A stretch of DNA of 41,763 nucleotides, taken from the NCBI GenBank assembly GCA_964610175.1, contig CAZSVE010000020.1, positions 1 to 41,763 on the forward strand. The letters are read 5' to 3'. This stretch comes from CAZSVE01 sp964610175. GTDB lineage: Bacteria > Pseudomonadota > Gammaproteobacteria > HK1. Each line of letters begins with the position of its first letter. Positions within the stretch are counted from its first letter, which is position 1. Positions 1-8,693 of this stretch are shown here, piece after piece. Position numbers and translations under genes: made by a program. The notes beneath the pieces were generated by a model, which did not search any database, was not told the origin of the DNA, and saw only the letters and a list, made by a program, of their open reading frames with translations.

Positions 1-314
1 CCCTTGGCAATTTGCCTGTCCCAAAATCTACCCACGAGTTCTTTTGAGGAGGCGATTTTTTATACATTTTATCAATGGGGCATTTTTCCAGCTTTGAGAA
101 TTCTACGCTGGCATATTTAAAAATCGAGCCACATTGCGTCACCTGCACTCGATTTTAGCGCTTGCTGCGTATACGTACCGACAACTTCAACAACTGTGGC
201 CCATGAGTGTTGTATTTTGCTTCTTATTTGGAGTTCGACTGCCATCCCTTTATATTTATCTTTGCTGCCGTTGCATTTGAATATTAAGTGAATACCCCTA
301 TAGCCTGACTCTTT
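1..314. other. No gene recognised
   Basis: Moderately AT-rich sequence with no convincing reading frame on either strand. It ends where similarity to the second copy of the structured element (12448-13044, opposite strand) begins. Confidence 0.5.
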
Positions 315-868
315 AGTCCCTCACCGGGAAGATCTTCGACAAAACGATCAAAAAAATTTCCGCTGGTTCCCAAAGCGCAAATGTAGGGACTCTTTTCCGG
401 AAGCTGTAGCTTGCCAGGATCCACGCTCCCAGGCTGGCTTGGGAGCGGTGTGAGCCGCAGGCGTCGTCGGCTCAGTCTTAAACGGTGCGGCCAATCCGAT
501 ACAGGATGTAATGGACTAGTCTAATCCTAACTGTGCGGGTCCGTACCTGTACAGAACTGCTTGCTCGAACTCACCTTTTGGTGGGGTGCGCAGCCAGCGT
601 CGAAGGGTGACCGACGGCGATGGAGTGGCTAGGTAAGCAGGAGTCCGGGGGGTGTCGCCCAGTTTGTAATATATTGGGGCCTTTGGTGTATGCCAAACGC
701 AGAATATACGGCTATTTGCGTTACACGTCAGGGGTGTTTGGCGGTGTCACCTGGACACAATGGCTGATGATGTCGACCGGTGAAAGTCTCACGTCGTCTC
801 CGACTTCGTCGGAGTAACACCTACCTATAAGTCACTGGCGAAGTGGTGGGTTTACGCGGCGGCGAGGC
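315..868 (+). repeat. Copy 1 of an IS110-associated structured non-coding element (inverted relative to 12448-13044)
   Basis: About 550 bp match the reverse complement of 12448-13044 along their whole length, with substitutions and a few small indels. Conserved stretches include a hairpin with arms near GCTCCCA and TGGGAGC (about 427-449), the block after TGTACAGAACTGC (about 551), the block GTGTTTGGCGGTGTCACC (about 734) and the hairpin CTCCGACTTCGTCGGAG (797-813). Short frames exist inside but are not conserved as proteins and resemble nothing known. The match stops at the point where IS110 transposase C-terminal codons begin (about 867). Candidates are a remnant of a group II intron-like ribozyme, an IS110 non-coding (bridge RNA) segment or another structured RNA. 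None is proven. Confidence 0.6.
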
Positions 869-1165
869 TTTCGGTACAGCAGAAAAGCTTGCCTCTTGGG
901 CCGGGGTCTGCCCAGGCAATCATGAATCGGCTGGAAAGCGGGTAGCTGGCAAGAAGCGCAAGGGCAATCCACACGTCCGGCGAATCCTATGTGAAGCGGC
1001 CAACGCGGCCAGTCGCACACGCTGCCTGCTTCGGGAGAAGTTCGAGTCCTTGCTCGTCAGACGAGGACGAAAGTGGGCGATCTTTGCCCTGGCAGACAAA
1101 ATATCGAAAATCGTTTTCGTATTGCTCTCGCGTGGCGATTACTACCGGGACGCCACGATCAATGA
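867..1165 (+). pseudogene. IS110-family transposase, C-terminal fragment
   Basis: The frame reads AFGTAEKLASWAGVCPGNHE, then AGKR and KGNPHVRRILCEAANAASRT, the hallmark C-terminal (Transposase_20) region of IS110/IS116/IS902 transposases. These act with a DEDD N-terminal domain and a serine in this C-terminal domain. Only about 95 of roughly 340 residues remain. Upstream the frame runs into the structured element. Downstream it is lost near 1160, where the truncated ISL3 transposase (opposite strand) begins. A non-functional remnant. The N-terminal half of the same family lies at 13110-13505 on the other strand. Confidence 0.85.
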
Positions 1166-1746
1166 AAATGGTCGAGAACCAAAGCAGCACCCGGGAGGTT
1201 TTCCCTGACCGCCTTGATATAGGCTGGTCCCATATTCGACCTTCGCCCGACTGCACCTCAACCGCTTCCAAAAAGGCGTGAGGGCCTGTGCATGTTTTCC
1301 TTCTGCCACTTCAACCATCGCACCGCTATCTAAATCCATCACGATTGTCAGATAACCGCTACGGCTACCGAGGTAGATCTTCATCAATCGCAATTCGTTG
1401 ATTGTCATGTGGCGCGATAGTTCCAGTGCATAGCGCTCGAAACTCTTCGTGTAGCTTCTCCTTGGTGAGGCAAATGGAATTTTGACTTGGCGGACACAAC
1501 CACATTTCAGACATTCGACTCTGTGCACTGCTATTTGGATGAATATAGAGCGAGAGCCAACCGGAACTGCCCTGAAAGTGCGTTCAATCACTCCGCGTTT
1601 AATTACTTCCCGGCTACCACAGCATGAACTACGCAGGCTTGAATTATTCTGCCTCACCCTGAAGATCGTGTTACCCCGTTCGTAGCGAGTATGGACGTAA
1701 GTGCATCGCGGATGCCCCAAGTGTGATAGAGCAGGCTTGTAGACAT
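1142..1746 (-). pseudogene. ISL3-family transposase, N-terminal part, frameshifted and truncated
   Basis: ISL3 transposases carry an N-terminal zinc ribbon, a helix-turn-helix and a DDE domain. Here ATG at 1744-1746 follows a good ribosome site (GGAGG) and gives MSTSLLYHTWGIRDA. A frameshift then leads to RVECLKCGCVRQVKIPFA (zinc ribbon) and RRSYTKSFERYALELSRHMT. The helix-turn-helix stretch is deleted. The catalytic segment IAIDE continues after another frameshift as IYLGSRSGYLTIVMDLDSGA and LTPFWKRLRCSRAKVE. A further shift gives AYIKAVRENLPG and LVLDHFH, then a stop at the junction with the IS110 fragment. At least three frameshifts, one internal deletion and 3' truncation make it a dead gene. 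Confidence 0.85.
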
Positions 1747-2043
1747 AGATAGTCCTCCAGATTAAGAACGACTACTATGCCTCACTTAACCAACCAGAGA
1801 TAGAACTAAGTACACTTCACCCGGATGAGCCGCATTTATCCACATTTTGTTCACCGCCGCGCAAAACATTAAAGGTTGCTTGCCGTGGACAAAGCGTGGA
1901 TAAACCATCAGCGTCGAATTGAACAAATCTCCTATCGGGGTTTGACGGGTCAAAACATATCAGTTTATTCCCTAATCAATGCTCATTATTGCTTCGAAAC
2001 CCAGCAAAAGACTTGGTTTCTAGCTGCAAAGTTGTACGCAGTG

Positions 2044-3315
2044 CTATGACCTTTCAGTCACCAATGCACGACATTCCCCTGGGCGAAGTTCATAGGAAAA
2101 GGGCTCGGGAAGGAATTCCATGGGATCCTCCGGGGACACATCACGGAGTGGTGCACCTGCCTGTACATACTGCTTTAAGTTGTCCACATAGAAATGCTGT
2201 CGGTTCCAGGGATCCTTGTTCAAGATAATCAGTCCTTCCCCGGAAGATGTTCCGGAAGCCTTCCACATCAACAAGATGCCCGGATTGTCGTACCCGATGA
2301 TCGTCGTAGGACAATCTTCCTGAAAGATGTTATAGCTTGCCTTTATGTCGTTGATCTTTGCTATGAAATCACGAAGATCCACGTCGGTATTTTCCCAGTC
2401 CTCGGGTCGCGTTTGGACTACGTGCAGTGGCTTTCTGAATCCGAACTCGAATCCTATGGGCATCATGACCCCCGATGAGAACAAGGCGGAAAACATGTAA
2501 CGCTGCTTCATGGTGTTCAGATTACCGTTACTTTCCTGGAAAAGCCGCTCTGTGTCATGGCTTTCCGGGAAGCTGATGGAGGGAGCACTTTCACGCACCA
2601 GGTGATATTGTTCAAGGAGCCACGGACTGCCAAAATCCCACCATTTCGAGCTGTTGAAGACGTAATCGAAACCGGCTTGCGCGGTTGTCTTGGTTTGGTC
2701 TGCCGTACATCCCAGGGTCTCGGCAGCAAAGACAGCATCCGGGTTCTCTTCCTTGATATCATTGATAAGCCGCGACCAGAAGTGACCGGGAATCTGGTAG
2801 GCCGCATCGCACCGAAACCCCTTGAAACCAAGTCCAACCAGGTATCGAACGATTTCACGGCAATACTCGTATAGCCCATTGGGATCCGAGGTATGTTGGT
2901 GCTCGAAACGAGCCAGGTCATGCCAGATCACCTTGTTTCCATCTTCCATACAAAAGGGATGCGCGATGCTACCGTCGTGTTCGTGGGCGAACCATTCTGG
3001 ATGTTCGTGTACGAGATTGGAATCCTCCGCACAATGGTTGATAACAAGATCCACCATCAAACGAAGTCCTCGTTTTTCCGCGGCGTCGGCGATTTCCTTT
3101 ATCTGTTTTTCCGGAGATTTCTTGGTGCTCGGATCTACCATCCCTGGATTTAGTTGAAAATAATCGGAAATGGAATACAGACTTCCCGATCGACCTGTTT
3201 TTTGAATCGGATTGACGAAGATCCAATCGAAACCCATTTCACGCGCACGATCCAGGTGAACCGGCCAGTCGGCGAATTTACCAGCCAATAATGGAAACAA
3301 GTTATAGATTCTCAT
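2044..3315 (-). CDS. GH13 alpha-amylase-family glycoside hydrolase or transglycosidase
   Basis: A 423-residue protein with the (beta/alpha)8 catalytic barrel of family GH13. All four conserved regions are visible: DLVINH (residues 89-94), GFRCDAAY with nucleophile Asp170, AAETLG with acid/base Glu199, and ESHDTERLF with His253-Asp254. The stretch NHCAEDSNLVHEHPEWF resembles maltosyltransferase-type (GlgE-like) members. A short beta-rich C-terminal domain containing GLIILNKDPW follows. No signal peptide, so probably cytoplasmic and acting on alpha-glucans or maltooligosaccharides; the exact substrate cannot be told. The start is well supported: GAGGAGAACAAC lies just before the ATG. It is a stand-alone gene without glycogen-operon neighbours. 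It is shorter than GlgE (about 660 residues), so GlgE function itself is unlikely. Confidence 0.85.
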   Translation of the reverse strand: MRIYNLFPLLAGKFADWPVHLDRAREMGFDWIFVNPIQKTGRSGSLYSISDYFQLNPGMVDPSTKKSPEKQIKEIADAAEKRGLRLMVDLVINHCAEDSNLVHEHPEWFAHEHDGSIAHPFCMEDGNKVIWHDLARFEHQHTSDPNGLYEYCREIVRYLVGLGFKGFRCDAAYQIPGHFWSRLINDIKEENPDAVFAAETLGCTADQTKTTAQAGFDYVFNSSKWWDFGSPWLLEQYHLVRESAPSISFPESHDTERLFQESNGNLNTMKQRYMFSALFSSGVMMPIGFEFGFRKPLHVVQTRPEDWENTDVDLRDFIAKINDIKASYNIFQEDCPTTIIGYDNPGILLMWKASGTSSGEGLIILNKDPWNRQHFYVDNLKQYVQAGAPLRDVSPEDPMEFLPEPFSYELRPGECRALVTERS

Positions 3316-3530
3316 GTTGTTCTCCTCATCGTGTGTAAAAATTACCGGGTAGATTTGGAAAAGGCGAAGGATGAAGGCTCGAAGAGATCACCATTGCGAC
3401 GAGTCTCCAAACATATTCTCCAACGCCGCCGATGGGTGCGAAAGGGAATTTCTGTGGTTTGGAATTCATGTACTGTCGATGCACGGGGATGGTGCTTTAG
3501 GTTTGGTGTCAACCGCAAACCAACGGGATT

Positions 3531-3980
3531 CTACCGCCAGCCGGAAGGGAAGGCATCCTTTGTTGTTCCTCCACCACGTAATAGATCCATGGTTGCCTTA
3601 CTCACTGGCAACGAATCGAGTTCCTCGGATGTCACCCACCGCGCTTCCAGTGCATCATCGCCGGCCATAGGCCAGCCATCCAGATAGTCGGCCAAGAGAT
3701 CGACGATAACATAGTGATAACGAATCTTACCCTCCTTATCCCTATCAACCGTGTCGAAAATATAGATTGGCCTGCGGGCGCGGATGCGAATCCCCGTCTC
3801 TTCCCGTATTTCTCGTTCTGCGGCTTCCTTGAGGGTTTCGCCTAATCGAACACATCCCCCAGGGATCGCCCAAAGGCCTTGATTCGGAGGTTGGCCTCGA
3901 CGAATCAAAAGCACGGATCGATCCTTGAATACGACGGCTCCTACGGCTGCGATAGGTTGCGTTGGATAGGTATGGCTCAT
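3531..3980 (-). CDS. Nudix hydrolase
   Basis: A 149-residue protein with a perfect Nudix box (Gx5Ex7REUxEExGU) at residues 42-64, including REIREETGI. Nudix enzymes hydrolyse nucleoside diphosphates linked to another moiety, using Mg2+ bound by the box glutamates. The N-terminal AAVGAVVFKDRSVLLIRRGQ and the SEELDSLP stretch resemble ADP-ribose pyrophosphatase-like or MutT-like members; the substrate is not determined. The ATG at 3978-3980 fits the family start, but no normal ribosome site precedes it. One base upstream begins the palindromic head of dispersed repeat A, so the repeat supplies the whole 5' leader. Confidence 0.9.
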   Translation of the reverse strand: MSHTYPTQPIAAVGAVVFKDRSVLLIRRGQPPNQGLWAIPGGCVRLGETLKEAAEREIREETGIRIRARRPIYIFDTVDRDKEGKIRYHYVIVDLLADYLDGWPMAGDDALEARWVTSEELDSLPVSKATMDLLRGGGTTKDAFPSGWR

Positions 3981-3981
3981 C

Positions 3982-4090
3982 TAGCGAAGCTTCGCCTCAA
4001 ACCGACATGATTTAGCATCGGTAAAGCAAAAATTTGGTGTTCTGTATAATTTGACTCATTTGCGCGGCTGAGCGGGAAATAAACAAATTA
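3982..4090 (+). repeat. Dispersed three-hairpin repeat, copy A (full)
   Basis: Reference copy of the family. In order: head palindrome AGCGAAGCTTCGCC; CCGA, a short loop and ATCGG forming a central hairpin; a linker with TTTGGTGTTCTGTA; CTCAT, TTGCGCGG and CTGAG, a hairpin whose arms are CTCAT/ATGAG in most copies; and tail GAGCGGGAAATAAACAAATT. Further copies or parts lie near 4564, 6251, 8811, 13588, 21673, 25553, 26660, 27793, 33505, 34422, 35313, 36730 and 37890. No ORF, no transposase. Its head abuts the Nudix start codon. Confidence 0.9.
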
Positions 4091-4719
4091 ACGGGGATAT
4101 GGATGGAACAGAATGGCCCTTTCGGAAAAGTTTTTGGAGAATTTTTTCTGTGCATGGAAAAGGAGAGTACTACCATCGGAGAGTCGTGGTTCTGGCAACG
4201 CATTTCAGACATCGTTGTCTTTCGGGCGAGATTTCATACATTGGATGAAAAGATTTTCGGAAACTTCGCCTTCACAATGCATCAAGAGGTTGTCCGTTCA
4301 GGGATTTGTCAAATCTATTGTGGCCAGTTACCCATGAAGTCTTCAACAAAGTGAAGCAATTCAGCTTGAACGACTACCGCATTCCATTCCTTGGGACTGT
4401 CCCAACGGAAACCATGAAGGACTGGTGTCGGATATCCTCTCCATCTTTGAAAAACCAAAGCGAGGAGGAGAAAGTGACAATGGCGGTTCGTGGCTTCTAC
4501 CAGATAATGGATTTTCCAGGGAAGCCCCTTTTTTGTTCTGTAGCGGGGAAGGATGCGAAGTTACTATTTATTTCCCGCTCGGCTTCGCCAGACCCACGGC
4601 AACGGATCACGTCGAGTATTCGTTACTTCCGATGACGAAAGAGGGCATAGGGGATCGGGCATGCCGCGCACAGCACATTCTTATAACAACAGAAATCCGG
4701 TTCGTAAGTCATGAGGCAA
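4091..4719. other. Gene-free stretch, possibly a decayed gene
   Basis: About 630 bases between repeat A and gatB. Several short overlapping plus-strand frames (about 4103-4354 and 4306-4736) switch frame without a recognisable domain, which suggests a degraded gene or plain spacer. It contains repeat-tail fragment J. Confidence 0.4.
4564..4590 (-). repeat. Dispersed repeat, tail fragment J
   Basis: Only the tail end is present, reverse orientation: TATTTATTTCCCGCTCGGCT followed by TCGCC. The other modules are missing. Confidence 0.65.
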
Positions 4720-6168
4720 TTAGTGTTGGTTATTAATTGCCAATTTTTCCCGCAACCGCTCATTGACTTGCCCCGGGTTGGCTTTTCCCTTGGATGCTTT
4801 CATGACTAATCCAACGAAAAATCCCAGTAATTTTTCTTTTCCGGCCCGATATTGGGCAACCTGATTGGGATTTTTTTCGATGGCGTCAATGATCAATCGA
4901 TCGATTTCCTCGGTGTCGGTAACCTGCCGAAGCCCTTTAGCCTCAATGATATCATCGGCTTCGCCTTCCTCGTTCCACATGGCATCGAAAACCAGTTTGG
5001 CGATCTTGCCTGAAATCGTACCATCGACAATTCGCCGAATCATGCCGCCCAGCATCTCCGGGTTTACCGGACTTTCCGTAATTTCCTTGCCCACCTTGTT
5101 CAATGCACCGGTAAGATCGACCATGATCCAGTTGGCCGAGAGCTTTGGTGCATTCATTGATGCAGCCACGGTGGCCTCGTAAAAATCGGCCAATTTCCGA
5201 CTCGAGGTCAATAATCCCGCATCAATGGCGCTGAGCTCGTATTCTGACTGAAAACGGGTCTTTTTTGCATCAGGGAGCTCTGGGAGAGTTCTCCGTACAC
5301 CCTCGATAAAATCAGTATCCAATACTACCGGCAGCAGATCGGGATCAGGGAAATAACGATAATCATTGGCTTCTTCCTTCGTGCGCATGGATCGCGTCTC
5401 ATTTTTTTCCGGATCATAGAGCCGCGTTTCCTGTAATACCTTATTCCCGGATTCCAGGATATCGATTTGCCGCTCAATTTCATATTGGATCGCCCGCTCC
5501 ACGAAGCGGAAGGAATTGAGATTTTTCAATTCCGTGCGAGTACCCAATTTTCGTTCTTCCTTCGGTCTTACCGAAATGTTGGCGTCACATCGGAACGAAC
5601 CCTCTTGCATATTTCCATCGCAAATCTCCAAATAGCGAACCAGGGCGTGAATCTTGCGCATATAGGTGACTGCTTCACGAGCCGAGCGCATGTCCGGATC
5701 GGAGACGATTTCGATAAGCGGTGTTCCGGCACGATTGAGATCGATCCCCGTCATACCATGGAAATCCCCGTGCAGAGATTTCCCTGCATCTTCCTCCAGG
5801 TGAGCACGAGTGATGCCAATGGTTTTGGTGTGTTTCTCTTTCCATTCGATATCCAGACAACCACCGTGGACAATTGGTAGCTCGTACTGACTGATCTGGT
5901 AACCTTTGGGTAGATCCGGGTAAAAGTAATTCTTGCGGGCAAAAATCGAACGCGTTGTAATCGTTGCGTTCGTGGCTAACCCGAATTTTACCGCCATACG
6001 CACGGCTTCTTGGTTCAAAACCGGCAATACACCAGGCAGGCCAAGGTCGATGGCGCACGCTTGGGTATTCGGCTCCCCGCCGTAGCGTGTGGAAGCACCG
6101 GAAAAGATTTTGCTGGCCGTCGCGAGTTGCGCGTGAATTTCAAGACCTATGACGGGTTCCCAGTTCAT
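4720..6168 (-). CDS. gatB: Aspartyl/glutamyl-tRNA(Asn/Gln) amidotransferase subunit B
   Basis: A 482-residue protein, the usual GatB length. GatB binds the mischarged tRNA and with GatA and GatC converts Glu-tRNA(Gln) or Asp-tRNA(Asn) to the correct aminoacyl-tRNA in the cytoplasm. The N-terminus VIGLEIHAQLATASKIFSGA, the kinase-like cradle with FYPDLPKGYQISQYE, HLEEDAGKS and FRCDANISVRP, and the C-terminal YqeY-like tail ending VNERLREKLA are all typical. The start MNWEPVIGLEIH is the conserved one. In most bacteria gatC-gatA sit directly upstream. Here the 600 bases upstream hold only a repeat fragment and AT-rich DNA, so gatB is detached from its partners. Confidence 0.97.
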   Translation of the reverse strand: MNWEPVIGLEIHAQLATASKIFSGASTRYGGEPNTQACAIDLGLPGVLPVLNQEAVRMAVKFGLATNATITTRSIFARKNYFYPDLPKGYQISQYELPIVHGGCLDIEWKEKHTKTIGITRAHLEEDAGKSLHGDFHGMTGIDLNRAGTPLIEIVSDPDMRSAREAVTYMRKIHALVRYLEICDGNMQEGSFRCDANISVRPKEERKLGTRTELKNLNSFRFVERAIQYEIERQIDILESGNKVLQETRLYDPEKNETRSMRTKEEANDYRYFPDPDLLPVVLDTDFIEGVRRTLPELPDAKKTRFQSEYELSAIDAGLLTSSRKLADFYEATVAASMNAPKLSANWIMVDLTGALNKVGKEITESPVNPEMLGGMIRRIVDGTISGKIAKLVFDAMWNEEGEADDIIEAKGLRQVTDTEEIDRLIIDAIEKNPNQVAQYRAGKEKLLGFFVGLVMKASKGKANPGQVNERLREKLAINNQH

Positions 6169-6250
6169 ATCGTTCGTGTTTGGTTTGATTTGGTATTCTA
6201 CTTATCCAGTCTAAGCTTCTATCCAGAAAATATACCGAAAAAAATAATCC

Positions 6251-6281
6251 TGACGAAGCTGAGCGGGAAATAAACAGAATA
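6251..6281 (+). repeat. Dispersed repeat, tail fragment I
   Basis: TGACGAAGCTGAGCGGGAAA followed by TAAACAGAATA matches the last hairpin arm and tail of the family. It lies in the space upstream of gatB. Confidence 0.75.
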
Positions 6282-6779
6282 AGTATATTCTGCACTACTT
6301 CACTCAAACTTGATGACAAAGATAAATATTTATCCGTTGAAAATATATTGATCCATCAGGTGTTTTATATTATTTGCTGATACATCATACGAATGTAATT
6401 ATATATATTTTTTATCGAGTCCGATGGTATCATTGGGCTATTGAGGGTTTTCTTATCATCTTATTCCTCTTTAGAGAGACAATAATTCCTCAATGATGCA
6501 ATATCCTTTCTTCTTCAGATCTCTTTACGGCAGGAGAGTAAAAATACTGCTTATGTTGGATGTAGGCTCCAAGAAGAAAGTAAAATAGCGAGTTCATTTG
6601 CCGTCGAGGTTGTGAGCAGTTGAGAACCCGCTTCATGGACGTCCAAGAGGAATTAACAACGATGATATTTTTACCGTCTCGTCCAATGAGTTCGATGTCT
6701 GCCAACCTGGATATTATCCAGAAAAGCTCGCGGCTTTTTCCAGATGGTCCTTCCCGATGTTCCATAACGAGGGTTTCTC
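6282..6779. other. AT-rich gene-poor region upstream of engB
   Basis: Clearly more AT-rich than its surroundings, with runs such as TTATATATATTTTTT near 6400. A 91-codon minus-strand frame (6490-6765, starting MEHREGPSG, with DIELIGRDGKNIIVVNSSW) is the only candidate gene. I see no family resemblance and only a weak ribosome site, so I do not call it. Confidence 0.4.
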
Positions 6780-7421
6780 GTGTTCAAAAAAGATGATCAG
6801 ATACATCCCTTATATAGGCATGCAGTGTTCCTTGGGGGAGCCACGCGACAGTCTCGATTTCCTTCGGATCGAGGGGCGGAAGTGGCTTTCGCGGGTCGTT
6901 CCAACGTTGGTAAATCAAGCGCAATCAACACTATCACTGACATTCGGACACTCGCACGCACGAGTAAGACGCCTGGCAGGACACAACAAATAAATTTCTT
7001 TCAATTGGACGAGGGAAGACGTTTGGTAGATTTGCCCGGTTACGGATATGCCAAAGCACCCGAAAAGCTTCGCCGGGCATGGGCCGCAATGGTGGGGGAT
7101 TATCTTCGTTACCGACAGTCATTGCAGGGTGTTGTGTTATTAATGGATATTCGCCGCCCTTTGACTGCTCTGGATGGTCAATTGATCGATTGGTGTCTGG
7201 TGGCAAACTTGTCATTTCATATCGTACTGACAAAATGCGATAAATTATCCCATACTCATGCCCAGTCTGCGCGCAAAGAAACACTTCGCCGCTTGGCACC
7301 ATCAACCAATGCAGTGGATGTGGTTCTCTTTTCCGCAACCCGAAAGCAGGGAATCAACGAGGTTCGGCAGTATCTCGACAACTGGTTGGATAACTTGGTT
7401 GTTACCAAAGACGCCCCATGA
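6780..7421 (+). CDS. engB: Ribosome biogenesis GTP-binding protein EngB/YsxC (YihA)
   Basis: A 213-residue TRAFAC-class GTPase needed for late assembly of the large ribosomal subunit and normal cell division. G motifs in order: GRSNVGKSS (39-47), the TxxxPGRTQ switch region (about 61-70), DLPGYGYA (84-91), TKCDK (151-155), and SATRKQG as G5. Start is GTG at 6780 behind GAGGG at a suitable distance. The family length is about 200-215, so the gene is intact. Neighbouring genes are unrelated and it seems monocistronic. Confidence 0.97.
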   Translation: MFKKDDQIHPLYRHAVFLGGATRQSRFPSDRGAEVAFAGRSNVGKSSAINTITDIRTLARTSKTPGRTQQINFFQLDEGRRLVDLPGYGYAKAPEKLRRAWAAMVGDYLRYRQSLQGVVLLMDIRRPLTALDGQLIDWCLVANLSFHIVLTKCDKLSHTHAQSARKETLRRLAPSTNAVDVVLFSATRKQGINEVRQYLDNWLDNLVVTKDAP

Positions 7422-7504
7422 TTTATCCAAGAGCCCCGCACGAAATGTGCATTCCAGCATGAGGGATTCTACCGTACCGATATTTACCCCTTTGTTATCC
7501 CCTT

Positions 7505-7532
7505 GAAAAACAAAAAGCGGCCGAAGCCGCTT
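7505..7532 (-). terminator. Rho-independent terminator reading on the minus strand
   Basis: Arms AAGCGGC (7515-7521) and GCCGCTT (7526-7532) enclose CGAA; on the minus strand this is GCGGC-TTCG-GCCGC followed by TTTTTGTTTTTC. The T-run lies only on that strand. No minus-strand protein gene precedes it within 600 bases, so it may end a short RNA made from 7530-7690. Confidence 0.65.
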
Positions 7533-7536
7533 AAAT

Positions 7537-7661
7537 TATGGTTGATGATTACTTTGTTATTATAATTACAACCATCAACCATAGGCGGGCGATGATAGTC
7601 TTTCGTAAGAAAGACGTCAAGTAACTGATTTTTCAACAGTAAATTAGAATCTTCTAATTTA
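7537..7661. other. Three consecutive perfect hairpins in front of yggX
   Basis: Inverted repeats: TATGGTTGATG (7537-7547) with CATCAACCATA (7573-7583); GTCTTTC (7598-7604) with GAAAGAC (7609-7615) around GTAA; and TAAATTAGAA (7640-7649) with TTCTAATTTA (7652-7661). They lie in the 5' leader of yggX and, read on the minus strand, lead into the terminator at 7505-7532. This could be a structured leader or an antisense small RNA. Confidence 0.6.
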
Positions 7662-7685
7662 ACGATTAGGGAAGAGGAGAATTTC

Positions 7686-7931
7686 ATGGCAAAAATGGTG
7701 CATTGTGTTGTACTGGGGCGCGAAGCGGAAGGGCTTGATAAGCCACCTCATCCCGGTTCGTTAGGCGGGCAAATCTATGAAAATGTATCGAAAGAAGGTT
7801 GGGAACAGTGGCTGATGCGTCTACAGATGATCATCAACGAAAACCAGTTAACGACAGCGATGCCGAGCAATATTGAACTCATCGAAAAATATATGGTCAG
7901 CTTTCTGTTCGGTAGGAATGAGACGACTTGA
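7686..7931 (+). CDS. yggX: Probable Fe(2+)-trafficking protein YggX
   Basis: An 81-residue protein of the YggX family, involved in iron handling and protection of Fe-S clusters from oxidative damage in the cytoplasm. Visible signature: MVHCVVLGREAEGLDKPPHP, then LGGQIYENVSKEGWEQWL, then MIINENQL and a terminal MVSFLFG. The N-terminal cysteine (residue 7) and REAEG are conserved. The start ATG at 7686 follows GAAGAGGAGAATTTC, a strong ribosome site. In many gammaproteobacteria it follows mutY; here it is isolated behind a leader with three hairpins. Confidence 0.95.
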   Translation: MAKMVHCVVLGREAEGLDKPPHPGSLGGQIYENVSKEGWEQWLMRLQMIINENQLTTAMPSNIELIEKYMVSFLFGRNETT

Positions 7932-8023
7932 TGAGAGATTCGCCATTGCCTATTCGGAGGGCTTAGGCACTACCGGGATGGAAAAATGCTCTTGGTTCCT
8001 CCGATTTTTGGGATACCATCGTC

Positions 8024-8046
8024 CAACCCGGCACAAAGCCGGGTTG
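8024..8046 (+). other. Strong hairpin downstream of yggX
   Basis: CAACCCGGC (8024-8032), loop ACAAA, GCCGGGTTG (8038-8046): a perfect 9-bp stem about 95 bases after the yggX stop. No T-run follows, so it is not a standard terminator but could mark the transcript end. Confidence 0.5.
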
Positions 8047-8198
8047 CCAAAGGTTCGCGCCAATCAAGACAGAAGAAACCAATCGCCGCAGTTTCCATGC
8101 GTATATGTTTGTAAATAGGAGCTATCCTTCAGCACGCGGGCCCACGTATAAGGCGAAATTACCGCTAACGTCTAACGGGATTTTCGGACGTCCCTCCC

Positions 8199-8693
8199 CT
8201 ATTTTTTCCCAAGCTGTGCTTGGGACACCCGAGAGGTAAAATAATCATCCGCCACGTCAATGACGACTTCATTGCCCGCATTATCGATCAGGGGTTGTTC
8301 GAAATCATTCCAACCTCGAAGACCAGTCTTCAATGAGCAGACGCGAGTATATCCCATTGACTGTAACGTTCTACCCGCAAGGAGGCTACGGTTGCCTGCA
8401 CGGCAAAGAATAACGATTTCTTTATTCCTGGCCTCGACAAGTTCGGGAACCGTCTCTTCGTAGCCCCATTCCACGGCAGATTCCAATATACCTCTTGGGA
8501 CACCAAGTGAACCCTTAATATGCATTTCATGAAATTCGTAGGGTTCGCGGACATCCAACAACAGTATTGGATCGCCTTGTTCCATTTTCTCCACAAGATC
8601 CCATGGGAAAATTTCCAGCACGAATTCCCGACACTTCTCAATGAGGTCGTTAAATCTGAATATGGCGACTGATTGCGACTGTGTTGTCATCAT
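8199..8693 (-). CDS. Single-domain rhodanese-like protein
   Basis: A 164-residue protein with one rhodanese domain (about residues 25-135): LLLDVREPYEFHEMHIKGSL, then the active-site loop VILCRAGNRS with Cys97, then GYTRVCSLKTGLRGWN. Cys97 would carry a persulfide during sulfur transfer. No signal peptide, so cytoplasmic. The C-terminal extension (IDVADDYFTSRVSQAQ) is unassigned. The start could be either of the two adjacent ATGs; AGGTACAAA precedes. The partner substrate is unknown. It is separated from moeA by 700 bases of repeat and spacer, so a shared operon is unlikely. Confidence 0.92.
   Translation of the reverse strand: MMTTQSQSVAIFRFNDLIEKCREFVLEIFPWDLVEKMEQGDPILLLDVREPYEFHEMHIKGSLGVPRGILESAVEWGYEETVPELVEARNKEIVILCRAGNRSLLAGRTLQSMGYTRVCSLKTGLRGWNDFEQPLIDNAGNEVVIDVADDYFTSRVSQAQLGKK

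Noticed and set aside
6490..6765. A 91-codon minus-strand frame in the AT-rich region before engB
   Set aside because: No family resemblance, a weak ribosome site and a location in a clearly non-coding-looking stretch. It could be real, but it is not supportable.
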